From assembly GCA_903921135.1 (NCBI GenBank), contig CAIXOY010000157.1, positions 1 to 5,440 of the forward strand: 5,440 nucleotides of DNA, written 5' to 3'. Position numbers and translations under genes: made by a program. This DNA comes from an uncultured Gammaproteobacteria bacterium. GTDB taxonomy: Bacteria; Pseudomonadota; Gammaproteobacteria; Pseudomonadales; UBA5518. Of the stretch, positions 1 to 5,440 are shown piece by piece. The stretch's first letter is position 1; the number at the start of each line of letters is the position of its first letter. The notes beneath the pieces are model-generated. The model was not told where the DNA came from, did no database searches, and was given only the letters and a program-made list of their open reading frames with translations.

Positions 1-488
1 CGACCAAGTTGAATCGCCATGGTGCCTATGCCACTGCTGCCGCCGTGCACGAGCAGCACCTCGCCTGCAGCGAGCCGGCCACGATCGAAGAGATTGCTCC
101 ATACCGTGAACGCTGTTTCCGGGAGACACGCGGCCTCCTCCATCGACAGACCACGGGGAACAGGCAGCGCCTGCCGCCACGGTACGCTCACGTACTCCGC
201 GTAGCCGCCGCCCGAGACGAGCGCACACACGCGGTCACCCACGCGCCACCTCTGCGTCCCCTCGCCCGCCTCCACCACCTCCCCGGCAACCTCAAGCCCC
301 GGGATGAGCGAGGCACCCGGTGGCGGCGCATAAAAACCCTGCCGCTGCACGACATCGGGCCGGTTGACCCCTGCCGCATGCACCTTCACAAGGATTTCGC
401 CCTTGGCTGCCCCGGGGGCAAGTCCGCGCGTCTCCCGCAGCATCTCCGGACCACCAAACGCGCTGATTTCGATATGACGCATTTCCAT
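1..488 (-). CDS. NAD(P)H quinone oxidoreductase, PIG3/QorA-like, N-terminal part (cut by left window edge)
   Basis: This is the first 162 codons of a zinc-independent medium-chain dehydrogenase/reductase, a soluble enzyme expected to reduce quinones with NADPH. The reading frame stays open to the left edge, so the C-terminal half is missing. Visible signatures in order are FGGPEML (11-17), AAGVNRPDVVQRQGFY (38-53) followed by PPPGAS, GLEVAGEVVEAGEG (64-77), VGDRVCAL (83-90), GGGYAEYV (93-100), LPETAFTVWSNLF (122-134), and the start of the Rossmann fold with the glycine-rich loop HGGSSGIGTMAIQL (148-161). These match the PIG3-type quinone oxidoreductase subfamily almost block for block. The cysteine and histidine ligands of zinc alcohol dehydrogenases are not seen. 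ATG at 488 is chosen because a G-rich stretch lies 8 bases upstream; ATG at 482 is equally compatible with the family N-terminus. It is transcribed divergently from the plus-strand operon. Confidence 0.93.
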   Translation of the reverse strand, partial: MEMRHIEISAFGGPEMLRETRGLAPGAAKGEILVKVHAAGVNRPDVVQRQGFYAPPPGASLIPGLEVAGEVVEAGEGTQRWRVGDRVCALVSGGGYAEYVSVPWRQALPVPRGLSMEEAACLPETAFTVWSNLFDRGRLAAGEVLLVHGGSSGIGTMAIQLG

Positions 489-555
489 CGATCTTGCCCC
501 CGCAAACCACACGCCCTGCACCGGGTCCGGTGCGGCTCCGGATTGTGCCACACGC

Positions 556-586
556 GGGCCCGATGGCCGGTCGGGCATCCGGGCCC
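556..586. repeat. 10-bp inverted repeat with one bulge
   Basis: GGGCCCGATG at 556-565 pairs with CATC (576-579) and GGGCCC (581-586), leaving C580 unpaired and a 10-base loop. It is GC-rich and would fold stably in single strands. No T-run follows on either strand, so it does not look like an intrinsic terminator. Its right arm and loop overlap the next inverted repeat, so the two folds exclude each other. Confidence 0.55.
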
Positions 587-615
587 GTCAGTGTTGACGC
601 GCGTTGCCCGACCGG
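567..615. repeat. perfect 11-bp inverted repeat enclosing a small hairpin
   Basis: CCGGTCGGGCA at 567-577 is the exact reverse complement of TGCCCGACCGG at 605-615, with a 27-base spacer. Inside the spacer CGTCA (586-590) and TGACG (595-599) form a 5-bp stem with the loop GTGT. The structure ends 48 bases before the start codon of the membrane protein. It could be a two-site operator or a leader RNA fold; the sequence does not decide between these. Confidence 0.6.
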
Positions 616-663
616 AGTGGCTCGGGTAGCCTTCGGATTCCTCTGGCCCGGGCATCCTCAGCA

Positions 664-1044
664 ATGAGCATCGAGAAAATCCTGTTCGCCTTTGTCATCG
701 TGCTGGCGCTTACCCTGAACGTGGGTTTCGTGTACGGCAACCCCGAGATCATTGCCTTTCACGACCCCTATGACCTCTGCCTTGCCATCGTGGTGAGCCT
801 GATCGCCACGGTCATGAAGTTCGGCGAGCGCTCCTTGCTCGGCTCGACCATGCTCGCGACGAGCCTCGTCTCCGATGTCCAGCTGATCGCTGCCGCCGTG
901 GTGTGGGCGCTGAAAAGCATGGACGGGCAACCCCTCGACGCGGCCGAATCGGTGATGGTCGTCTCGCTCGCCGTAGGGGCGATGGTGGCCAACGTCGTGT
1001 CGGTGGTGCTGCTTGTCATCGAGACGGCAAGCTTGCGCCGATGA
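664..1044 (+). CDS. small multi-span inner-membrane protein of unknown function, DUF6394-like
   Basis: The 126-residue product is largely hydrophobic. Predicted membrane segments lie near residues 5-24, 36-51, 57-81 and 94-120. Short polar pieces remain: NPEIIAFHDPYD (26-37), KFGERS (52-57) and SMDGQPLDAAE (85-95). No catalytic or metal-binding motif is evident. It resembles from memory the small membrane protein family DUF6394, which I recall beside potassium channel genes; that assignment is tentative. The ATG at 664 is preferred over an in-frame TTG at 604 because the upstream stretch is polar, unlike a membrane protein N-terminus, and overlaps the inverted repeat. No clear Shine-Dalgarno sequence precedes the ATG. 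The stop codon overlaps the start of the channel gene in ATGA (1041-1044), so translation of the two is probably coupled. A role as channel partner or assembly factor is inference. Confidence 0.85.
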   Translation: MSIEKILFAFVIVLALTLNVGFVYGNPEIIAFHDPYDLCLAIVVSLIATVMKFGERSLLGSTMLATSLVSDVQLIAAAVVWALKSMDGQPLDAAESVMVVSLAVGAMVANVVSVVLLVIETASLRR

Positions 1045-2774
1045 GCGCGCCCCAGCACCGGGCAGGGCCTGGCGTATTCCTGCTGCTGCGCAGGCTGCGT
1101 GCGCCCCTGATCCTCCTGCTGCTCGTGTACGCCGTCGCCGTCATCGGCTTCACGCTGGTGCCGGGACGCACGCCGTCCGGGGAGCCGTGGACCATGGGCT
1201 TTTTCCACGCCTTCTACTTCGTGAGTTTTCTGGGAACGACCATCGGACTCGGAGAGATCCCCTACCCCTTCTCGGATGCCCAGCGCATGTGGGCAACCTG
1301 GTCGATCTACTCCACCGTCGTGGCCTGGCTGTATGGCATCGGGGAGCTCCTGGCCACGCTGCAGGATCCGCTGTTCCGGCGCATCGCGCACGAAGGACGA
1401 TTCCGGCGTTCAGTCGCGCGCATGCGCGAACCGTTCGTGATCGTCTGCGGGTACGGTGATGCCGGTGCGGTCGTCACCCGCGAACTCACGGAGGACGGCA
1501 TCGGCGTGGTGGTCGTCGACAAGGATGCCGCACGCGCGCAGGTGGTCGAGGTCGACGATCTCACCACCAGCGTTCCGGCACTGCAGGCGCCTGCCGTGGA
1601 TCCGGAGGTGCTGCTGCAGGCCGGCATCGGTAACCCGGCGTGCATCGCGACCCTCGCGCTCACGGGTGACGATGCCGCGAATCTTGCCGTTGCGCTCAAT
1701 TCAAGGTTGCTGGCACCGCATGTCCTTTCGGTCTGCGTGGCGCATCACCACCGGCATCACGCCGCGCTGTCACGGGTGGGGGCCGACCACATCATCAATC
1801 CGGCCGACGGGTTTGCCACACGCCTCGCCGAGGCCATCACACGGCCCAGCCTTCGCGTGATCTACGAATCGCTTACAACCCAGAGCATGACGCCTGCACA
1901 CGCGGCGCGGCGCGTACCCGGCGGCAAATGGCTGGTGTGTGGCTATGGGCGCTTCGGCCGCACCGTGCGACGCCACCTGCTCCAGTCCGGCATGGAGGTA
2001 TGCGTTGTCGCGGACCCTGAACACCTCGCGGATGCAGACGAACGGCACGGGCTCATCGCCGGCAACCCCCTCGATGCTGCGGCGCTGCGTGCTGCGGGGA
2101 TCGAGCAGGCAAACGGGATCGTGGTCACCATTGCCGACGACACCGTCGCACTCGCGGTCACGATGCTTGCGCGGGAACTGCGCCCGGGCATCTTCACGGT
2201 GGTGCGGCAGAGCGAGAAAACCAACACGCCCTTGTTCGAGGCGCTCTCGCCCGACATGGCCATCCTCTCGGGCGATGTCGTGGCAGCGGAGGTGTTGAGG
2301 GTCATCAGGGCTCCGCAACTGTCGTACTTCCTGAACCTCGCACGCCGGGAAGACGAGCTCTGGGCTCACGCGCTTCTGCTGCGGCTGCGGGAGCGTATCG
2401 GCGACACCGTACCGGACAGCTGGTCGGTCACCTTGGACGAGGCCGAGGCGCCAGCACCCTGGGCCATCCTGGCAACGGGCTATGCGCTCAGCGTTGCCGA
2501 TCTGATGCGCTCACCGGACAACCCTGCCATCTGGCTGGACGCGATTCCCCTCCTGATTCAACGCGAGCGCGGGAAAATCCTTCTTCCCGAGGACACCGCG
2601 CGCATCGAACCCGGAGACAAGCTGCTCCTGTGCGGCACACCAGAGGCGCGAAGCCACCTGCGCTGGACGCTGCAGGATCCGCGTGCGCTTGCCGCAAGCA
2701 TCGCGCACACAGCCCCGGCAGCGTCTACAGTTGAGGCCATGCCGCCCGGGGTTAGGGGAGAGATGCATGGCTGA
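1041..2774 (+). CDS. two-TM potassium-channel-like protein with two RCK/TrkA_N domains
   Basis: The 577-residue product has the layout of a prokaryotic ligand-gated K+ channel. TM1 is at about 22-41, a pore helix with filter TIGLGE at 67-72, and TM2 at about 83-103. Two cytoplasmic Rossmann-fold RCK domains follow. The first has GYGDAG at 137-142 with D160 ending strand 2; the second has GYGRFG at 301-306 with D325. Both sets fit binding of NAD(H) or a related nucleotide. Residues 440-547 form a TrkA_C-like tail region ending in RIEPGDKLLLCGTPE (521-535). K+ or another monovalent cation is the expected substrate. The filter leucine and a His-rich patch at 235-240 are unusual. ATG 1041 is chosen because it overlaps the upstream stop in ATGA; 46 further in-frame codons upstream only read across the preceding gene in another frame. 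The 3' end overlaps the cyclase gene by 8 bases. Symbols such as kch or trkA would be over-precise. Confidence 0.92.
   Translation: MSAPQHRAGPGVFLLLRRLRAPLILLLLVYAVAVIGFTLVPGRTPSGEPWTMGFFHAFYFVSFLGTTIGLGEIPYPFSDAQRMWATWSIYSTVVAWLYGIGELLATLQDPLFRRIAHEGRFRRSVARMREPFVIVCGYGDAGAVVTRELTEDGIGVVVVDKDAARAQVVEVDDLTTSVPALQAPAVDPEVLLQAGIGNPACIATLALTGDDAANLAVALNSRLLAPHVLSVCVAHHHRHHAALSRVGADHIINPADGFATRLAEAITRPSLRVIYESLTTQSMTPAHAARRVPGGKWLVCGYGRFGRTVRRHLLQSGMEVCVVADPEHLADADERHGLIAGNPLDAAALRAAGIEQANGIVVTIADDTVALAVTMLARELRPGIFTVVRQSEKTNTPLFEALSPDMAILSGDVVAAEVLRVIRAPQLSYFLNLARREDELWAHALLLRLRERIGDTVPDSWSVTLDEAEAPAPWAILATGYALSVADLMRSPDNPAIWLDAIPLLIQRERGKILLPEDTARIEPGDKLLLCGTPEARSHLRWTLQDPRALAASIAHTAPAASTVEAMPPGVRGEMHG
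2754..2762 (+). promoter_or_regulatory. Shine-Dalgarno sequence of the diguanylate cyclase gene
   Basis: AGGGGAGAG lies 4 to 6 bases before ATG 2767, inside the last codons of the channel gene. It is the clearest ribosome binding site in the plus-strand operon. It fixes the cyclase start at 2767 rather than at an in-frame ATG at 2683 that lies deep within the channel gene. Confidence 0.75.
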
Positions 2775-4464
2775 AGACGCCTCTGCATGGAAGCAGCGAT
2801 ACGAACTCGCGCTGGAAGCCATAGAGCGGACAGCGAGGGACAACCGCGAGTTCACGCAGGAACTCGTACGGGGGCTGAACCGCCTGACGCTTGCCAGCGA
2901 GGGCCAGGACCACGAACTGGATATCGAACTCCGGGAACTCCGGGCATTCCTGCGGATGAAAGCCCTCTCGCGCGAGGTGCTCTCCAGCAAACTCGACGTG
3001 CTGGAGGAGCGCCTGCGCGAACTCAGCCGCCGCGACCGCAATATCGACCCCCGCCTCGAAAGCGCCATCACCACCTTGCTCGATCAGGTCGATACGGGCA
3101 AGCAGCCACGCGAGACACAGCGTGCCTCTCAATTGCTGCGCAAGGAATTGCGCGGCCTGGATCCGCTGGATGCGCTGCTCCGTGCAGTGGCGCTGCGGGC
3201 AGATGTGCATCCGGGAGAGAAGCCCGACACCCCACCGGCAAGCGCCGGCATACTGGAGCGCTGGTTCGGTGCGCGCGCCACCGAGGCTGCTCCCGCAAAA
3301 GCCGCCCCGGTTGCGGACAGCGAACCGCCCAGGACAGAAGCACAACCCTCACCCCTGTCCGACACCGGGCCCCAAGACCAACCCGACCCGGCGTCAAGCC
3401 TCCTGGACGATGGCTCGAAAAAAATTCTGGTCGAACTTCTGGAAATGCTCGAGCCGCCGGAATCGAGTGCGCGCCTGCACGCGGACTACAGCGCCATCCG
3501 GCAGCGGCTCGATCGCAGCGTCCGCCTGGGGGAGTTGGGTCATATCCTCGAGGAGGTACTGCTTCTTACGCGGAGCGCACTCGAACAGAGCCGCCAGGAA
3601 TTCTCGGTCTTCCTCGAGCAACTGAGTTCACGCCTTGTCTCCGCGGCCGAAACCATTGCCGAGGGCGGACATCTGGACGCCGAGCGCAAGAGCAACAGCA
3701 GCTCGCTCGACACAGCCATGCGCGACGGCATCGAACACATCCGGCACCAGATCTCGGGCACGCGTGACCTGCAAAGCCTGAAACAGGAAGTGAACAAACG
3801 GCTCGACGGTATCGGTCAGGCCTTCGAGAGCTTCCGCGAGCAGGAGGAGCGTATCGGCAGCGAAAGCGCTGCGGGCGCGCGCGCGCTGGCCGAGCGCGTC
3901 ATCGAACTCCAGCAGAAAACCCGCGACGCCGAGTTGATGATCGAGGAGCAGCGCCGCCTCGCGCACACAGACACCCTTACCCGCCTCCCGAACCGCGAAG
4001 CCTGGACGAACCGCCTCCAGCAGGAATACCAGCGCTGGCAGCGCTATCGACGTCCGCTCGCGCTGGCGGTCTGTGACATCGACAGGTTCAAGAACGTGAA
4101 CGACCGCTTCGGTCACGCAGTGGGCGATGCCGTGCTGCGTGCCGTGGGAGAGTGCGTCTCATCGCAGCTCCGGAAAACCGATTTCGTGGCGCGATTCGGC
4201 GGCGAAGAGTTTGTGTTCCTGCTGCCGGAAACCACCCCGGAGCAGGCCAAGGGCGCGATGGAGAAAGTGCGGGAGGCCATCGCCGCCCTTTCGATCGAGG
4301 CCGGTGGGCGCAAGGGCGTCACGGTGACGGCATCCTTCGGCGTGGCAGGTTTCGCGGACGACGACGAGCCGGACCGGGTCTTTACGCGCGCAGACACTGC
4401 GCTCTACCAGGCCAAGGCCGCCGGGCGCGACTGCGTGGTGAACTACTCGGCAGAAGCCGGCTGA
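2767..4464 (+). CDS. GGDEF diguanylate cyclase with long helical N-terminal region
   Basis: The C-terminal GGDEF domain (about 398-560) of this 565-residue protein should make c-di-GMP from two GTP. It carries TDTLTRLPNR (401-410), DIDRFKNVND (437-446) with metal ligand D437, GHAVGD (449-454), the active-site signature GGEEF (478-482), and YQAKAAGRD near the end. RKTD (469-472) sits five residues before GGEEF, the exact place of the inhibitory RxxD I-site, so product feedback inhibition is likely. The upstream part has no membrane segment or signal peptide: a charged helical domain (1-145), a Pro/Ala-rich linker (about 150-215), a second helical domain (216-300), and a probable coiled coil (about 300-398) leading into the GGDEF domain. 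I recognise no standard sensor domain. The layout recalls the polar cyclase DgcP of Pseudomonas, but this is only a resemblance. The start overlaps the channel gene by 8 bases and has a good Shine-Dalgarno site. Confidence 0.95.
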   Translation: MAEDASAWKQRYELALEAIERTARDNREFTQELVRGLNRLTLASEGQDHELDIELRELRAFLRMKALSREVLSSKLDVLEERLRELSRRDRNIDPRLESAITTLLDQVDTGKQPRETQRASQLLRKELRGLDPLDALLRAVALRADVHPGEKPDTPPASAGILERWFGARATEAAPAKAAPVADSEPPRTEAQPSPLSDTGPQDQPDPASSLLDDGSKKILVELLEMLEPPESSARLHADYSAIRQRLDRSVRLGELGHILEEVLLLTRSALEQSRQEFSVFLEQLSSRLVSAAETIAEGGHLDAERKSNSSSLDTAMRDGIEHIRHQISGTRDLQSLKQEVNKRLDGIGQAFESFREQEERIGSESAAGARALAERVIELQQKTRDAELMIEEQRRLAHTDTLTRLPNREAWTNRLQQEYQRWQRYRRPLALAVCDIDRFKNVNDRFGHAVGDAVLRAVGECVSSQLRKTDFVARFGGEEFVFLLPETTPEQAKGAMEKVREAIAALSIEAGGRKGVTVTASFGVAGFADDDEPDRVFTRADTALYQAKAAGRDCVVNYSAEAG

Positions 4465-4477
4465 GGGCTCAGGCCGG
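4457..4477. terminator. hairpin spanning both convergent stop codons (possible bidirectional terminator)
   Basis: CCGGCTGA (4457-4464) pairs with TCAG-GCCGG (4469-4477), giving an 8-bp stem with one bulged G and the loop GGGC. The stem includes the TGA of the cyclase (4462-4464) and the TGA of the minus-strand haem A synthase (4469-4471). No U-tract follows in either direction, so it is not a canonical intrinsic terminator. It is the only candidate in the 4 bases between the genes. Confidence 0.3.
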
Positions 4478-5440
4478 AAGCGGTCGCGCGTCCCCCGCCG
4501 CCATCGCGCGGACCGGAGCAGGGTGCCAGGACCGGCTGAGCACGCCAACCAGGGCCACCACCACCAGCGCGGCGCAACCCTGATGCATGACCGCCGGCAC
4601 CAGCGGCACGACGTTCACCAGCGTGTAGACGCCAAGTGCGTACTGCACGCACACCAGCGCGAGCAGGAGATGGATGGAAATCTTCTGCACCTCGTCCCGC
4701 GCCTGAGCGCGGAAACGCAGCCACACAAAAGCGACCGCCACGAGCAGCACCGTTCCCAGAAGCCTGTGGACGAACTGCACCGTGGCGTGATCCTGCAGCA
4801 AGGACAGCCACCACGGATCCATCGCCAGCACTGCCTCGGCGATCCAGCGATCGCCCATCATGGGAAAGGTATTGAAGCCCCAACCGGCTCGCAGACCAGC
4901 GACGAAAGCACCGTAGAGGATCTGTACCACCGTGAGTCCGCTCACCACACCCAGCGCCCACAGGGGAATGCCCCGACCGTCGCGCTCTCGCGCCTGCTGC
5001 GGCCGCAGCGACAGCAGAACCCAGGTCAGATAACCCATGATCGCCAGAGCAAGGCCGAGGTGAGCGGCCAGCCGGAAATGGCTGACGCGCGGCTCATCAA
5101 CGAGACCGCTCTTGACCATCAGCCACCCCACGAACCCCTGCATGCCGCCGAGCAGCAAGGCAATCCCGAGACGGATCGCCAAGGGTCGCTCGAACGCACG
5201 CCGCGCAAGGAACCAGAAAAACGGAATCGCGAATGCCATGCCGATCGCACGACCGAGGACGCGGTGTACGTACTCCCAGAAAAAGATTCCCTTGAACCCC
5301 GCAAGATCCATGTCGGGATGCGTGAGACGGTACTGCGGGTACTGCTTGTAGGCCTCGAACGCGAGGTTCCAGTCGGACTCCGACAAGGGCGGCACAACGC
5401 CCATGATCGGCTCCCACTCGACCATCGACAGGCCAGATCC
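4469..5440 (-). CDS. ctaA: haem A synthase, COX15/CtaA type (N-terminus cut by right window edge)
   Basis: The visible 323 residues belong to the integral membrane enzyme that oxidises the C8 methyl of haem O to make haem A for aa3-type cytochrome oxidases. The frame is open to the right edge and begins with GSGLSMVEWEP, a conserved internal block of the family, so the ATG at 5425 is not the start; TM1 and the true N-terminus are missing, probably some 30-40 residues. Family blocks are FKGIFFWEYVHRVLGR (49-64), KSGLVDEPRVSHFRLAAHL (110-128), GLRAGWGFNTFPMMGDRW (182-199), VQFVHRLLGT (221-230) and PAVMHQGCAAL (282-292). The four haem-ligand histidines are H59, H127, H225 and H286, with the conserved Glu at E56. 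No cysteine pair lies in the first periplasmic loop, which fits the mitochondrial/proteobacterial class rather than the Bacillus type. The C-terminal tail is short and polar. Confidence 0.95.
   Translation of the reverse strand, partial: GSGLSMVEWEPIMGVVPPLSESDWNLAFEAYKQYPQYRLTHPDMDLAGFKGIFFWEYVHRVLGRAIGMAFAIPFFWFLARRAFERPLAIRLGIALLLGGMQGFVGWLMVKSGLVDEPRVSHFRLAAHLGLALAIMGYLTWVLLSLRPQQARERDGRGIPLWALGVVSGLTVVQILYGAFVAGLRAGWGFNTFPMMGDRWIAEAVLAMDPWWLSLLQDHATVQFVHRLLGTVLLVAVAFVWLRFRAQARDEVQKISIHLLLALVCVQYALGVYTLVNVVPLVPAVMHQGCAALVVVALVGVLSRSWHPAPVRAMAAGDARPLPA

Larger units (their letters stand above)
489..663. promoter_or_regulatory. divergent intergenic region with overlapping inverted repeats
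   Basis: These 175 bases separate the quinone oxidoreductase (minus) from the membrane protein/channel/cyclase operon (plus), so promoters for both directions should lie here. I find no convincing sigma-70 pair. TTGACG at 594-599 resembles a -35 box, but nothing like a -10 box follows at 16-18 bases. The region is dominated by dyad symmetry between 556 and 615, described separately. No small ORF with a credible ribosome binding site is visible. Confidence 0.4.

Noticed and set aside
535..550. Sigma-54 promoter on the minus strand, from TGGCAC (complement of 545-550)
   Set aside because: The -12 element expected five bases downstream reads GGAGC instead of TTGCA/T.
594..622. Sigma-70 promoter with TTGACG as -35
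   Set aside because: No -10-like hexamer at 16-18 bases; the TTGACG is also part of a small dyad.
9..629. 206-residue open frame on the plus strand
   Set aside because: It lies antisense to the clearly recognisable quinone oxidoreductase and its product is rich in Arg, His and Pro with no family-like pattern, as expected of a GC-rich shadow frame.
903..1040. N-terminal extension of the channel to an upstream in-frame start
   Set aside because: The 46 added residues are Arg/Gly-rich, overlap the small membrane protein gene in another frame, and precede a natural ATGA junction.
768..1391. 207-residue open frame on the minus strand
   Set aside because: Antisense to the membrane protein and the channel N-terminus; low-complexity charged product without motif.
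1770..2369. 199-residue open frame on the minus strand
   Set aside because: Antisense to the RCK domains of the channel, whose motifs are unambiguous on the plus strand.
2683..2766. N-terminal extension of the diguanylate cyclase
   Set aside because: It lies wholly inside the channel gene, and the strong Shine-Dalgarno site directly precedes ATG 2767.
5423..5425. ATG as the true start of haem A synthase
   Set aside because: The frame stays open upstream and encodes GSGLS, part of a conserved block that in this family follows the first membrane segment.
1..5440. Defence island or mobile element
   Set aside because: All genes are housekeeping-like or signalling families, with even composition and no integrase, transposase, terminal repeats or nuclease signatures.

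Overview
The window is GC-rich, densely packed chromosomal DNA and holds five protein genes, two of them cut by the window edges. Base composition, the diguanylate cyclase, the NADPH:quinone oxidoreductase and a COX15-type haem A synthase point to a free-living aerobic proteobacterium, most likely a high-GC gammaproteobacterium. This placement is inference; there is no rRNA or other lineage marker here. I see no mobile element, CRISPR array, tRNA or rRNA.

Layout. 1-488 (minus): the N-terminal half of a PIG3/QorA-like quinone oxidoreductase, running off the left edge. 489-663: a 175-base divergent intergenic region with a cluster of overlapping inverted repeats. 664-4464 (plus): three genes joined by overlapping stop and start codons. 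They are a 126-residue multi-span membrane protein of unknown function, a 577-residue two-TM potassium-channel-like protein with two RCK/TrkA_N NAD-binding domains, and a 565-residue GGDEF diguanylate cyclase with a long helical N-terminal region. 4469-5440 (minus): haem A synthase (ctaA/COX15), convergent with the cyclase, with only 4 bases between the stop codons and its N-terminus beyond the right edge.

How they may work together. The flanking genes are ordinary respiratory and redox functions transcribed on the opposite strand. The plus-strand trio is the distinctive part: 4-base and 8-base overlaps imply co-transcription and translational coupling, so a putative K+ channel with nucleotide-binding domains, a small membrane partner and a c-di-GMP synthase are probably made together. 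A link between ion or redox state and c-di-GMP signalling is a hypothesis from gene order, not something the sequence proves.
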